64,000 nucleotides of DNA from Stenotrophomonas sp. ZAC14D1_NAIMI4_1 (GTDB lineage Bacteria; Pseudomonadota; Gammaproteobacteria; Xanthomonadales; Xanthomonadaceae), in the NCBI RefSeq assembly GCF_003086775.1, contig NZ_CP026001.1, positions 1,080,407-1,144,406 on the forward strand, written 5' to 3'. Position 1 is the stretch's first letter. Each line of letters starts with the position of its first letter. Below, in pieces: positions 9,755 through 18,521 of this stretch. A program made the position numbers and the translations under genes. The notes beneath the pieces were generated by a model, which was given only the letters and a program-made list of their open reading frames with translations, was not told the DNA's origin and searched no databases.

Positions 9755-10498
9755 ATGAGCAAGCCCCTGCAGGGTGAAATCGCACTGGTCACTGGCGCCA
9801 GCCGTGGCATTGGTGCCGCCATCGCCGATCTGCTGGCCGCCCAGGGCGCCACCGTCATCGGCACCGCCACCACCGAATCCGGCGCTGCCGCGATCGGCGA
9901 GCGCCTGGCGGCCCACGGCGGCCACGGCCGCGCGCTGAACGTCACCGACGCTGCCGCCCTGGAAAGCGTGCTGGACGGCATCGCCAAGGAATTCGGCGCC
10001 ATCTCGATCCTGGTCAACAACGCCGGCATCACCCGCGACAACCTGCTGATGCGCATGAAGGAAGACGATTGGGCGTCGATCATCGACACCAACCTGACCA
10101 GCGTGTTCCGCACCAGCAAGGCGGTCATGCGCGGCATGATGAAGGCGCGCAAGGGCCGCATCATCAACATCGCATCGGTGGTGGGCGTGACCGGCAATGC
10201 CGGCCAGGCCAACTACGCCGCCGCCAAGGCCGGCATCATCGGTTTCAGCAAGTCGCTGGCCAAGGAAATCGGCTCGCGCGGCGTCACCGTCAATGTCGTG
10301 GCTCCCGGCTTCATCGACACCGACATGACCAAGGCGCTGCCGGAAGAAGCCCGCACCGCCCTGATCAACGACATCGCCCTCGAACGCCTCGGTTCGCCGG
10401 AAGACATCGCCCATGCGGTGGCCTTCCTGGCCAGCCCGGCGGCCGGCTACATCACCGGCGAAACCCTCCATGTGAACGGCGGCATGTACATGCCGTAA
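9755..10498 (+). CDS. fabG: 3-oxoacyl-ACP reductase
   Basis: FabG is the NADPH-dependent reductase of the fatty-acid cycle. The 247-residue SDR has the cofactor motif TGASRGIG (residues 13-20), NNAG at 88-91, and the catalytic Asn113-Ser141-Tyr154-Lys158 set (NLTS, INIAS, YAAAK). It ends with VNGGMYMP, typical of FabG. A GAGGA ribosome binding site precedes the ATG. Its place between fabD and acpP is the standard proteobacterial order. Confidence 0.97.
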   Translation: MSKPLQGEIALVTGASRGIGAAIADLLAAQGATVIGTATTESGAAAIGERLAAHGGHGRALNVTDAAALESVLDGIAKEFGAISILVNNAGITRDNLLMRMKEDDWASIIDTNLTSVFRTSKAVMRGMMKARKGRIINIASVVGVTGNAGQANYAAAKAGIIGFSKSLAKEIGSRGVTVNVVAPGFIDTDMTKALPEEARTALINDIALERLGSPEDIAHAVAFLASPAAGYITGETLHVNGGMYMP

Positions 10499-10651
10499 GC
10501 AAGGGGCGCACGGATTGCGCCGCAAGTGGTTGATCTGCTGGGTTTTTTGCACCTATGCAAGGCCCCGCCGGTTTCCACTACACTATCCCACGGCCATCGC
10601 CATCCGATGGCGACCACTTTTGAACCACTACTCCATCTGGAGCGATACCCC

Positions 10652-10891
10652 ATGAGCACCATCGAAGAACGCGTCAAGAAAATCGTCGTCGAACAGCTTG
10701 GCGTCAAGGAAGAAGAAGTCACCAACAGCGCATCGTTCGTCGATGACCTGGGCGCTGACTCGCTGGACACCGTTGAGCTGGTGATGGCCCTGGAAGAAGA
10801 GTTCGAGTGCGAGATCCCGGACGAAGAAGCCGAGAAGATCAGCACCGTGCAGGCCGCCATCGACTACATCAAGGCCCACGTCAAGGCCTGA
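10652..10891 (+). CDS. acpP: Acyl carrier protein
   Basis: The very acidic 79-residue protein contains the phosphopantetheine attachment motif [12 protein letters not shown] with Ser37. It carries growing acyl chains for all Fab enzymes. The ATG at 10652 gives the universal start [10 protein letters not shown] after Met; the upstream in-frame extension is non-coding. The ~150-base gap before it and ~140-base gap after it suggest separate regulation of this highly expressed gene. Confidence 0.98.
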   Translation: MSTIEERVKKIVVEQLGVKEEEVTNSASFVDDLGADSLDTVELVMALEEEFECEIPDEEAEKISTVQAAIDYIKAHVKA

Positions 10892-11033
10892 TGTCAGACG
10901 GCAGTGCGCGCGCGGGTTCCGCTCGCCGCGCACCGCACCCCATGGGGCCGCAGTTGCGGCCCCGTGTGTTTGAGCATCACACCGCAGTAGAACCGAGTTG
11001 CCCGTTGACATCATCGGGTCAGGAGAATCAGCA

Positions 11034-12296
11034 ATGAAGCGTCGCGTCGTCGTAACCGGCCTGGGTATCGTCTCGCCGTTGGGCAATGATCTGGCCAGCA
11101 GCTGGGAAGGCATCACCCAGGGTCGTTCGGGCATCGGTCCGCTGACCAACGTTTCTGATGCCTACCTGGATCGGTTCACCACCAAGATTGCAGGTGAGGT
11201 CAAAGGCTTTGACATCACCGCCGACAACGAACTGTTCGGCAAGTACCGGGTCAGCGGCAAGGATGCCAAGAAGATGGACCCGTTCATCCATTACGGCCTC
11301 GGTGCCTCCTTCATGGCCCTGCATGATGCGGGCCTGGAGATCACCGAAGCCAACGCCGAGCGCATCGGCGCGATCGTCGGCGCCGGCATCGGCGGCCTGC
11401 TGGGCATTGAAGAGCAGACCATCGATTTCCACGAGGGCAAGAAGATCTCGCCCTTCTACGTGCCCAAGACCATCATCAACATGCTGCCGGGCCAGCTGAG
11501 CATCATCACCGGCCTGAAGGGCCCGTCGTTCTCGGCGGTCTCGGCGTGCGCGACCTCGAACCATTCGATCGGTACCGCCATGCGCATGATCCAGTACGGC
11601 GATGCCGACGTGATGGTGGCCGGTGGCGCCGAGCGCGGTTCCTCGCCGACCGCCCTGGGCGGCTTCTGCGCGATGAAGGCCATGAGCACCCGCAACGATG
11701 CCCCGGATCAGGCCTCGCGCCCGTGGGACAAGGACCGCGACGGCTTCGTGCTGGGTGACGGCGCCGGCATCCTGGTGCTGGAAGAGTACGAACACGCCAA
11801 GGCCCGTGGCGCCAAGATCTACTGCGAACTGGCCGGCTTCGGCGCCAGCTCCGACGCGTACCACATGACCGCGCCGAGCGAGAACGGCGAAGGCGCTGCC
11901 CGCTGCATGGCCATGGCCATGCGCGACGCCGGCGTGACCCCGGAACAGGTCGGTTACCTCAACGCACACGGCACCTCCACGCCGCTGGGCGACCTGGGCG
12001 AAACCATGGCCATGAAGGCCGCCTTCGGCGACCACGCCTACAAGATGATGGTCAGCTCCACCAAGTCGATGACCGGCCACCTGCTGGGTGCTGCTGGCGG
12101 CGTGGAAGCGATCTTCTCGGTGATGGCGCTGCAGGACAACATCATCCCGCCGACCATCAACCTGCAGCAGCCGGGCGAAGGCTGCGACCTGGACTACGTG
12201 CCCAACGAAGCACGCCAGGCCAAGGTCGACGTGGTGATGTCCAATGGCTTCGGCTTCGGCGGCACCAACGGCACGCTGATCTTCAAGCGCGTCTGA
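11034..12296 (+). CDS. fabF: 3-oxoacyl-ACP synthase II (KAS II)
   Basis: FabF elongates acyl-ACP chains. The 420-residue enzyme has the decarboxylating condensing-enzyme triad: Cys172 in [10 protein letters not shown], His312 in [12 protein letters not shown] and His349 in [13 protein letters not shown] strong AGGAG site lies at 11021-11025. A small insertion around residues 60-85 ([17 protein letters not shown]) is normal for FabF. It closes the fab cluster and is followed by three hairpin structures. Confidence 0.97.
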   Translation: MKRRVVVTGLGIVSPLGNDLASSWEGITQGRSGIGPLTNVSDAYLDRFTTKIAGEVKGFDITADNELFGKYRVSGKDAKKMDPFIHYGLGASFMALHDAGLEITEANAERIGAIVGAGIGGLLGIEEQTIDFHEGKKISPFYVPKTIINMLPGQLSIITGLKGPSFSAVSACATSNHSIGTAMRMIQYGDADVMVAGGAERGSSPTALGGFCAMKAMSTRNDAPDQASRPWDKDRDGFVLGDGAGILVLEEYEHAKARGAKIYCELAGFGASSDAYHMTAPSENGEGAARCMAMAMRDAGVTPEQVGYLNAHGTSTPLGDLGETMAMKAAFGDHAYKMMVSSTKSMTGHLLGAAGGVEAIFSVMALQDNIIPPTINLQQPGEGCDLDYVPNEARQAKVDVVMSNGFGFGGTNGTLIFKRV

Positions 12297-12303
12297 CCGA
12301 GTT

Positions 12304-12330
12304 GCGACGTCGCGCCATGCTCGACGTCGC
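12304..12330 (+). terminator. Hairpin after fabF
   Basis: GCGACGTCG and CGACGTCGC (9 bp) enclose a nine-base loop seven bases after the fabF stop. There is no T-run; it may act as a 3' stabiliser or weak terminator. Confidence 0.5.
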
Positions 12331-12334
12331 ATTG

Positions 12335-12429
12335 GTAGAGTCGACTGTTAGTCGACTGTTAGTCGACTGCCTTTCGATCCGCCGCGGTGATCGTTGATGG
12401 GAAAGCAGTCGACTGACAGTCGACTCTAC
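12335..12429. repeat. SMAG-type repeat pair with partial tandem unit
   Basis: A GTAG unit at 12335-12357 (stem AGTCGACT) is followed by an extra GTTAGTCGACT half unit. An inverted GTAG unit lies at 12407-12429. The two ends can pair into one long stem between fabF and pabB. Confidence 0.75.
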
Positions 12430-12466
12430 CTATCGGCAATCCGACAAACGGATCAACGCCGTGCAC

Positions 12467-12495
12467 CACGGAGCCGCCGCAAGGCGGCTTCCGTG
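12467..12495 (+). promoter_or_regulatory. GCAA-loop stem in the pabB leader
   Basis: CACGGA-GCCGCC and GGCGGC-T-TCCGTG form a 12-bp stem with one bulged T and a stable GCAA tetraloop. It ends 24 bases before the pabB start, so it may control read-through or translation of pabB. No T-run follows. Confidence 0.45.
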
Positions 12496-12519
12496 CATCT
12501 GAACCCCGAACTGGCCGCC

Positions 12520-13884
12520 ATGACCCACGCCCCGCTGATCCACCCGCTGCCGCACCCGATCGACCTGCTGGCCCTGCAGCAGCACGACCCGGCGCGCTTC
12601 CCGCTGCTGATGGAATCCACCGCCTCGGGCACCGCCCAGGGCCGCTGGAGCCTGCTGCTGGCCGCGCAGGGCGACAGCCTGCGGCTGGACGCCGACGGCC
12701 AGGTGCGCGACCAGCACGACGCCATACACGCCGGCAGCTTCCTGCAGGTGCTGGACCGTGCCTGGCAGGCCGCGCGCCTGCCGCACGATGGCAGCCACAG
12801 CCTGCCGTTCCGTGGCGGCTGGGCGCTGATGCTCGATTACGAAGTCGCCAGCCAGATTGAAACCGTGCTGCCGGCGCGTGCGCGCGACGACGGTCGCCCG
12901 ACCGCGCTGGCCCTGCGCTGCCCGGCGGCCGTGCTGCACGACCACGAGAACGATGCCAGCTTCGTCATCGCCGAAGCGGGCGAACAGGCGCTGCTGGATG
13001 CACTGCTGGCACAGGCCTCGGCCGTGCTGCCCGAAGCCGGGCAGGGCTGGCAGCCGCCGCAGTCGGTGGGCGAGGACGCGCCGCAGCGCTTCACCGACGG
13101 CGTGCGCCGGGTGATCGAGTACCTGCGCGCGGGCGATGTGTTCCAGGTGAACCTGTCGCGGCGCTGGAGCGCGCAGTTCGCCGCGCCGGTCAGCCCGCAG
13201 GCGCTGTACGCGCAGTTGCGCCGCGCCAATCCCGCACCGTTCGCGGGCCTGTTCACCGCGCACGGCCGCCACGTAGTCAGCTCCTCGCCGGAGCGGCTGG
13301 TATCGGTGCATGCCGGCCACGCGCAGACCCGGCCGATTGCCGGCACCCGCCCGCGCTTTGAAGGCGACGACGATGCCGCGCGCATCCAGGAACTGGTCGG
13401 CCACCCCAAGGAGCGCGCCGAGCACGTGATGCTGATCGACCTGGAGCGCAACGACCTGGGTCGCATCTGCCTGCCCGGCACCGTGGTGGTCGATGAACTG
13501 ATGACCGTGGAAAGCTATGCCCACGTGCACCACATCGTCAGCAATGTCAGCGGCCACCTGCGCCCCGAGGTGACCCCGGGCGAGGTGATCGCCGCGACCT
13601 TCCCGGGTGGCACCATCACCGGCTGCCCCAAGGTGCGCTGCATGCAGATCATCAGCGAACTGGAACAGGTGCCGCGCGGTGCCTATACCGGCGCATTTGG
13701 CTGGCTGAACCGCGATGGCGACCTGGACCTGAACATCCTCATCCGCACCGCCGAAGTGGATGGGCACGAGGTCAGCTTCCGCACCGGTGCCGGCATCGTG
13801 GTCGACTCGGACCCGGACAAGGAACTGGACGAGACCCGCGCCAAGGCCCGCGGCCTGCTGCGGGCGCTGGGCCAGCAGGGGTAA
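12520..13884 (+). CDS. pabB: Aminodeoxychorismate synthase component I
   Basis: PabB aminates chorismate to 4-amino-4-deoxychorismate for p-aminobenzoate and folate synthesis. The 454-residue protein has the chorismate-binding domain with RPIAGTRPR, LIDLERNDLGRICLPG, VHHIVSNVSG and GAYTGAFGWLNRDGD, and ends with FRTGAGIVVDSDPDKELDET. These fit PabB better than TrpE. The ATG at 12520 gives normal length; in-frame codons further upstream run through the hairpin region. In E. coli the equivalent place between fabF and mltG holds pabC, so the folate link is kept with a different gene. The glutaminase partner PabA is not in the window. Confidence 0.92.
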   Translation: MTHAPLIHPLPHPIDLLALQQHDPARFPLLMESTASGTAQGRWSLLLAAQGDSLRLDADGQVRDQHDAIHAGSFLQVLDRAWQAARLPHDGSHSLPFRGGWALMLDYEVASQIETVLPARARDDGRPTALALRCPAAVLHDHENDASFVIAEAGEQALLDALLAQASAVLPEAGQGWQPPQSVGEDAPQRFTDGVRRVIEYLRAGDVFQVNLSRRWSAQFAAPVSPQALYAQLRRANPAPFAGLFTAHGRHVVSSSPERLVSVHAGHAQTRPIAGTRPRFEGDDDAARIQELVGHPKERAEHVMLIDLERNDLGRICLPGTVVVDELMTVESYAHVHHIVSNVSGHLRPEVTPGEVIAATFPGGTITGCPKVRCMQIISELEQVPRGAYTGAFGWLNRDGDLDLNILIRTAEVDGHEVSFRTGAGIVVDSDPDKELDETRAKARGLLRALGQQG

Positions 13885-13911
13885 CCGATCGCCCCCCGCC
13901 GGGCATGGCTG

Positions 13912-13980
13912 GTGGGTGCCGACCGTTGGTCGGCACGGATGCCCCCATGGCCCAGGTGGGTGCCGACCGTTGGTCGGCAC
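13912..13980. repeat. Two direct SMAG-type units (GTGG head)
   Basis: Identical 25-base units at 13912-13936 and 13956-13980 each start GTGGG and fold as GTGCCGACC-gtt-GGTCGGCAC. They are in direct, not inverted, orientation, separated by 19 bases, in the pabB-mltG gap. Confidence 0.85.
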
Positions 13981-14058
13981 GCAGACGCCACCCCGGTCAT
14001 GACCCCACGCCACCCGGCACGGTATCCTGCACGGCGGAATCGCATTCAGAGGTAGTCC

Positions 14059-15120
14059 ATGGCGGGAGCCAAGCGCGGGTGTCTGTTCGTGGTCATGCTG
14101 GTGGTGGTGCTGGGCGCCGTCCTCGCCGGCGTGGGCGCGTGGTTCTTCTACCAGCAGGGCCAGTTCGCCGACCGCCACATCACCCCGTCCGCCGAGAGCG
14201 TGGTCATCGCCAGCGGCGATGGCATGAACACTGTGCTGCGCAAGCTGCGCGATGCCGGTGTGGATGAAGGCCAGGACACCCAGTGGCAGCTGCTGGCCCG
14301 CCAGCTCGATGCCGCCGGCAAGCTGAAGGTGGGCGAGTACGCGCTGGACAGCAGCCTGACCCCGCGCGAGCTGCTGCTGCGCATGCGCGCCGGCAAGGTG
14401 CTGCAGCACCGCGTCACCATTGTCGAAGGCTGGAACATCCGCCAGGTGCGCGCTGCGCTCAAGCGTGCCGAGCCGCTGCTGCACACCACCGATACCCTGG
14501 ATGAGGCTGCGCTGATGCAGCGCCTGGGCTTCGGCGGCCAGCACCCGGAAGGCCGCTTCCTGCCGGAAACCTACGTCTATCAGCGCGGCGACAGTGACAT
14601 GGATGTGCTCAAGCGCGCCCATGCCGCGATGGAAAAGGCGCTGGACGAGGCCTGGGAAAGCCGTGCCGCCGACCTGCCGATCAACAGCTCGTATGAACTG
14701 CTGACGATCGCCTCGATCATCGAAAAGGAAACCGCGCTGGCCAGCGAGCGCCCGCAGATTGCCGGGGTGTTCATGCGCCGCCTGAAGATCGGCATGCGCC
14801 TGCAGACCGATCCCACCGTCATCTACGGCATCGGTACGGCCTACGACGGCAACATCCGCCGCCGCGACCTGACCACCGATACGCCCTACAACACCTACAC
14901 CCGTGCCGGCCTGACCCCGACCCCGATCGCCATGCCCAGCCGCGATGCGCTGATGGCGGCCGCCCAGCCGGCGGCGGGCGATGCGCTGTACTTCGTCGCC
15001 GTGGGCGATGGCAGTGGCGCGCACGTGTTCTCGCCCAGCCTGGACCAGCACAACGCCGCCGTAGCCCGCTACCTGCAGCAGCTGCGCCAGCAACGTACCA
15101 AGGAGACCCCGGCGCAATGA
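14059..15120 (+). CDS. mltG: Endolytic murein transglycosylase
   Basis: MltG cleaves nascent peptidoglycan strands and so sets glycan length. The 353-residue protein has one N-terminal membrane helix (about residues 8-30), a LysM-like linker and the YceG catalytic domain with SIIEKETALASERPQ, where the catalytic Glu lies in the EKE segment near residue 222. QTDPTVIYGIG and NTYTRAGLTPTPI are further family motifs. Its stop overlaps the tmk start by four bases, which suggests translational coupling in a mltG-tmk-holB-pilZ operon. Confidence 0.96.
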   Translation: MAGAKRGCLFVVMLVVVLGAVLAGVGAWFFYQQGQFADRHITPSAESVVIASGDGMNTVLRKLRDAGVDEGQDTQWQLLARQLDAAGKLKVGEYALDSSLTPRELLLRMRAGKVLQHRVTIVEGWNIRQVRAALKRAEPLLHTTDTLDEAALMQRLGFGGQHPEGRFLPETYVYQRGDSDMDVLKRAHAAMEKALDEAWESRAADLPINSSYELLTIASIIEKETALASERPQIAGVFMRRLKIGMRLQTDPTVIYGIGTAYDGNIRRRDLTTDTPYNTYTRAGLTPTPIAMPSRDALMAAAQPAAGDALYFVAVGDGSGAHVFSPSLDQHNAAVARYLQQLRQQRTKETPAQ

Positions 15121-15782
15121 GTTCCGCGCTGCTTCGCCACCCGCGTTTCGTCAGCCTGGAAGGCGGCGAGGGCGCGGGCAAGACCACCGCCATCAACGCC
15201 ATCCGCGATTGCCTTCGCAGCCACGGCCACGAGGTCGTGCTGACCCGCGAGCCGGGCGGTACGCCGCTGGCCGAGCGCATCCGCGGCCTGGTGCTGAAGC
15301 CCGACGCGGAGATCGCCGCCGAGCCGCTGAGCGCCGAAGCCGAGCTGCTGCTGGTGTTCGCCGCGCGCGCCCAGCACGTGCGCCAGGTCATCCAGCCGGC
15401 ACTGCAGCGCGGTGCCTACGTACTGAGCGACCGCTTCACCGATTCCAGCTACGCCTACCAGGGCGGTGGCCGTGGCCTGGACCCGCAGTGGATTGCCGAC
15501 CTGGAACGCCGCGCCGTCGGCCTGCTGCCAGGCCTGACCCTGCTGCTGGATGTGGACGTGGCCGTGGGCCGCGCCCGCGCCAATGGCCGCGACCTGTGGC
15601 CGGACCGCATCGAGAGCGAGCAGGACGACTTCTTCCAGCGCGTGCGCGAGGTGTTCCGCAGCCGCGCCCAGCAGGACCCGAAGCGCTTTGCGCTGATCGA
15701 TGCTGGCCAGGTGCAGGAACGCGTGGCCGCCGATGTGGTGGCCAGCGTCGAGCGCTGGCTGCAGGCCGGGGAGGGCGCATGA
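15117..15782 (+). CDS. tmk: Thymidylate kinase
   Basis: Tmk phosphorylates dTMP to dTDP. The 221-residue enzyme has the P-loop EGGEGAGKTT (residues 15-24), the TREPGGTPLAE DR(E/P) motif and the LSDRFTDSSYAYQG substrate motif. Its ATG overlaps the mltG stop (ATGA), and its own stop overlaps holB in the same way. This is the standard gammaproteobacterial order. Confidence 0.97.
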   Translation: MSSALLRHPRFVSLEGGEGAGKTTAINAIRDCLRSHGHEVVLTREPGGTPLAERIRGLVLKPDAEIAAEPLSAEAELLLVFAARAQHVRQVIQPALQRGAYVLSDRFTDSSYAYQGGGRGLDPQWIADLERRAVGLLPGLTLLLDVDVAVGRARANGRDLWPDRIESEQDDFFQRVREVFRSRAQQDPKRFALIDAGQVQERVAADVVASVERWLQAGEGA

Positions 15783-16735
15783 GCAGTTTCTCGCCCTGGC
15801 AGCAGCGCGCCTTTGACCAGACCGTTGCTGCACTGGATGCCGACCGGCTGGGCCATGGCCTGCTGATCTGCGGCCCGGCCGGGCTGGGCAAGCGTGAGGT
15901 CGCGCTGGCCCTGGCCGACCACGTGCTGGCCCGTGGCGATGCCGCGCACGCCACGCGCACGCGCCAGCTGATTGCCGCAGGCACGCATCCGGACCTGCAA
16001 CTGGTCAGCTTCATCCCGAACAAGAGCGGCGACAAGCTGCGCACCGAGATCGTCATCGAGCAGGTGCGCGAGATCACCAACAAGCTGGCGCTGACCCCGC
16101 AGTACGGCGTGGCCCAGGTGGTGATCGTCGACCCGGCCGATGCCATCAACCGCTCGGCCGCCAACGCCCTGCTTAAGACCCTGGAAGAGCCGCAACCCGG
16201 CCGCTACCTGTGGCTGATCAGCAGCGACCCGGCGCGCCTGCCGCAGACCGTGCGCAGCCGCTGCCAGCGCCTGGAGTTCAAGCTGCCGCCGCGCGATGAA
16301 GCCATGGCGTGGCTGCAGCAGCAGGGTCACAGCGAAGCTTCCGCGCGCGAAGCGCTGGACGCGGCGCGCGGCCATCCCGGCCAGGCCGACAACTGGCTGC
16401 GCGAAGACGGCCTGAGCCTGCGCCGCGACGTGGGCCGGGAACTGGAACAACTGGCCGCCGGCAAGACCGGTGCGGTGGAGCTGGCACAGAAGTGGTGCGG
16501 CGATGAAAACGCGGCGCTGCGCCTGCGCTTCGCCGCCGATCTGGCGCTGGCCCAGGCCAGCACCGACGCCTTGACCGCGCCGGACCGATTGCACAAGCTT
16601 GCAGCGTGGTTCGATGCTGCCAACCGTACCCGCGACCTGCTGCGCACCACCGTGCGTGCAGACCTTGCGGTGGTCGAGTTGCTGCTGGCCTGGAACAAGG
16701 TGAACGAGCGGCCTGCCGCAAGGGGAAATCGATGA
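15779..16735 (+). CDS. holB: DNA polymerase III subunit delta'
   Basis: Delta' is part of the clamp loader. The 318-residue protein shows an N-terminal AAA+ module with GPAGLGKRE (residues 32-40), in which the Lys is followed by Arg-Glu instead of Ser/Thr; delta' is known not to act as an ATPase. VDPADAINRSAANALLKTLEEP and SRCQRLEF are conserved core motifs. The start at 15779 overlaps tmk by four bases. The normal delta' zinc-binding cysteines are not seen. It is followed by pilZ with another ATGA overlap. Confidence 0.95.
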   Translation: MSSFSPWQQRAFDQTVAALDADRLGHGLLICGPAGLGKREVALALADHVLARGDAAHATRTRQLIAAGTHPDLQLVSFIPNKSGDKLRTEIVIEQVREITNKLALTPQYGVAQVVIVDPADAINRSAANALLKTLEEPQPGRYLWLISSDPARLPQTVRSRCQRLEFKLPPRDEAMAWLQQQGHSEASAREALDAARGHPGQADNWLREDGLSLRRDVGRELEQLAAGKTGAVELAQKWCGDENAALRLRFAADLALAQASTDALTAPDRLHKLAAWFDAANRTRDLLRTTVRADLAVVELLLAWNKVNERPAARGNR

Positions 16736-17085
16736 GTGCCAGCAACGCCCGCCAGGGCATCCTGTCCCTGGCTGTAAAGGACAAAGCCGCGCTGTACAGC
16801 GCGTACATGCCGTTCGTGAAGAATGGCGGCATCTTCGTGCCCACGCCCAAGCGCTACTTCCTGGGCGACGAGGTGTTCCTGCTGCTGACCCTGCCCGATT
16901 CCAGCGAGCGCCTGCCGGTGGCCGGCAAGGTGATCTGGGTGACCCCGGCTGGTGCACAGGGCAACCGCGTGGCCGGCATCGGCGTGCAGCTGGCCGACGG
17001 CCAGGAAGGTGAGAACGTGCGCCACAAGATCGAGACCCTGCTGGCTGGCCTGACCAGCTCGGACAAGCCGACGCACACGATGTAA
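16732..17085 (+). CDS. pilZ: Type IV pilus PilZ protein
   Basis: The 117-residue PilZ-domain protein directly follows holB, exactly as pilZ does in Pseudomonas and Xanthomonas. The canonical c-di-GMP motifs RxxxR and D/NxSxxG are absent: the second site reads NGGIFV. This matches the known type IV pilus PilZ class, which does not bind c-di-GMP but contacts the assembly ATPase PilB and FimX. The ATG at 16732 overlaps the holB stop. Pilus retraction ATPases pilT and pilU are in the same window at 56.8-59 kb. Confidence 0.93.
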   Translation: MSASNARQGILSLAVKDKAALYSAYMPFVKNGGIFVPTPKRYFLGDEVFLLLTLPDSSERLPVAGKVIWVTPAGAQGNRVAGIGVQLADGQEGENVRHKIETLLAGLTSSDKPTHTM

Positions 17086-17107
17086 CGGGGCGCGATCGCG
17101 GCCCCTG

Positions 17108-17242
17108 GTAGCGCCGGGCCACGCCCGGCGACGCCTTCGAAACACCGGTGAACCGCTGTTCTGTAGAGTCGAGCCACGCTCGACTCCGGCTCTCGAAAAC
17201 GGCTGTGAACCGCAACCTGGTAGCGCCGGGCCATGCCCGGCG
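17108..17242. repeat. Cluster of three SMAG-type units
   Basis: Units at 17108-17130, 17163-17185 and 17220-17242 all start GTAG on the plus strand. The first and third share the CGCCGGGC core; the middle one has the AGTCGAGC core. They fill the gap between pilZ and the tRNA promoter. Three units in direct orientation are the densest cluster in the window. Confidence 0.85.
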
Positions 17243-17284
17243 GCGGCTCTCGAAAACGCCCAAGAACACAAATGTGAAAAACTG

Positions 17285-17312
17285 TTGACGGCCTCTGAAA
17301 AGCCCCTATAAT
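17285..17312 (+). promoter_or_regulatory. Sigma-70 promoter of tRNA-Val
   Basis: TTGACG (17285-17290) and a perfect TATAAT (17307-17312) are separated by 16 bases. The mature tRNA begins 21 bases after the -10 box. This is the strongest visible sigma-70 promoter in the window. Confidence 0.9.
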
Positions 17313-17332
17313 GAGCGGCTCAGCAACACACC

Positions 17333-17407
17333 GGGCGGTTAGCTCAGCGGTAGAGCATTGCCTTCACACGGCAAGGGTCACAGGTTCGATCCCTGTACCG
17401 CCCACCA
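17333..17407 (+). tRNA. tRNA-Val (CAC)
   Basis: The 75-base sequence folds into a full cloverleaf: acceptor GGGCGGT/ACCGCCC, D-arm with AGCTCAGCGGTAGAGC, anticodon stem TTGCC/GGCAA around TTCACAC (anticodon CAC, reading GUG), T-arm with GGTTCGATCC, and encoded ACCA end. It has its own promoter and terminator. Accessory genes start just downstream, and tRNA 3' ends are common integration sites, but no direct attachment repeat was seen. Confidence 0.97.
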
Positions 17408-17423
17408 TGTTGCAGAACGAAAG

Positions 17424-17449
17424 AAGCCTCCAGCAATGGAGGCTTTTTT
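17424..17449 (+). terminator. Rho-independent terminator after tRNA-Val
   Basis: A 9-bp stem (AAGCCTCCA / TGGAGGCTT) with a GCAA tetraloop is followed by an uninterrupted T-run. It ends the tRNA transcript 17 bases after CCA. Confidence 0.95.
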
Positions 17450-17480
17450 GTTGGCTGTGATGTGGCGCAGACGCATTGCC

Positions 17481-18044
17481 TCAGTCGTTATCCCCCAGCA
17501 ACTCACGCGCGATCATCGCCGTGCCGTCCAGCAGGTCGTGGCCGCTGCCGGCCTGCACCACCACCGCCAGCAGCTGGCGGCCCACCTCGCCATTGCCGCC
17601 GCGCAGTTCCATCTCCCCCTCGAAGCACAGATCGCCCAGCCATTCGTGCGCCTGCGGCAAGCCGCGCTTGCGGGCGCGGCGGAATTCCGCCAGCAGCTTC
17701 GCCTGGCCCGCTTCGTGTTCGCCATCGGCAAGCAGGCCGATGGCACCCCCGTGCGCCGCGCGCCAGATGGCCGGCAGCGGCCGGCCTCTCTCATCCAGCA
17801 CGTCCAGTGCGAACTGCGCGCAGTACATCTCGTAGCGCTTGCCCGCCGTGCTGGTGGGCACGATGCCTGCCTCGGCCAGCAGGCGCTCGGCTTCATCCAG
17901 CTGATTGAACTTCAACCGCAGCAGGGCAGGGCGGCTCAACTGCTGTGACAGCGCCTGCTGGTTGGCGGCAAACCACACGTTCCAGCCGATGGTTGCGCGG
18001 CCTTCCAGCGCGGCCTTGAAGTACTCCAGGTGTTCGGCGTCCAT
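17481..18044 (-). CDS. Uncharacterised 187-residue protein
   Basis: I do not recognise the family. The protein is soluble and mostly helical, with no signal peptide or membrane segment. The middle and C-terminal parts (LLAEFRRARKRGLPQAHEWLGDLCFEG, then LLDGTAMIARELLGDND) read like helical pairs of a TPR/Sel1-like type, but no clear repeat is visible. Codon use is normal for the host. It lies downstream of another small minus-strand gene by about 40 bases, so the two may be co-transcribed. The ATG at 18044 is the only good start. Confidence 0.7.
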   Translation of the reverse strand: MDAEHLEYFKAALEGRATIGWNVWFAANQQALSQQLSRPALLRLKFNQLDEAERLLAEAGIVPTSTAGKRYEMYCAQFALDVLDERGRPLPAIWRAAHGGAIGLLADGEHEAGQAKLLAEFRRARKRGLPQAHEWLGDLCFEGEMELRGGNGEVGRQLLAVVVQAGSGHDLLDGTAMIARELLGDND

Positions 18045-18086
18045 TGCGGTTTCCTGCGATTCCCTGCGCGATTGTAGCCAAGGCGC

Positions 18087-18494
18087 TCAGGGCGTTCCGC
18101 TTTCCAGGCAATGGGTGGCCTCGCACACCAGCTGCCGCGCGGCCACGATCAGGCCATCGGTGTGGAAACTGCCCATCTGTTCGTCCGGGCCGCCTTCGAC
18201 ACGCGCGCGCTCGGCGGCCTGCAGAATATCGAGCAGCGCGGAGAGCCCTGCCAGCGAGCGGCTGAGTGAGGCGTGCTCGCTGGCCGCCAGCCTGCGCGGG
18301 CTGCAGGGCTGCCCGTTTGCGCCGTCGGCTCGCCGGATGGCGTCCAGGCAGGCGAAGAATGTGGGGGCCTGAAGGGGCAGATTCTGTTCGTCCAACGCGC
18401 ACTCGATCTCGCGTGCGATGTCGTCGGGAACCTGGTTGGCGATGTCGGCAATCAACGCGTACAGGCGTGGAAGCGATGCGGCTCGGTTGGTCAT
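18087..18494 (-). CDS. Uncharacterised 135-residue protein
   Basis: The family is not recognised. From the ATG at 18494 the product is a helical soluble protein (for example LYALIADIANQVPDDIAREIECAL) ending in ATHCLESGTP. The frame stays open upstream without a stop to a GTG at 18620, which would add 42 residues including the RYANPHRPPP motif described separately. A purine-poor leader precedes 18494, so the true start is uncertain. The gene probably forms a unit with the next minus-strand gene. Confidence 0.6.
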   Translation of the reverse strand: MTNRAASLPRLYALIADIANQVPDDIAREIECALDEQNLPLQAPTFFACLDAIRRADGANGQPCSPRRLAASEHASLSRSLAGLSALLDILQAAERARVEGGPDEQMGSFHTDGLIVAARQLVCEATHCLESGTP

Positions 18495-18521
18495 GGCAAA
18501 ACCCTCACTGGCGTAAGGCCA

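Noticed and set aside
10547..10584. Promoter for acpP with TTGCAC and TACACT
   Set aside because: The spacer is 26 bases, too long for sigma-70.
12394..12519. In-frame upstream extension of pabB
   Set aside because: It would translate a REP unit and the GCAA stem; the family start is at 12520.
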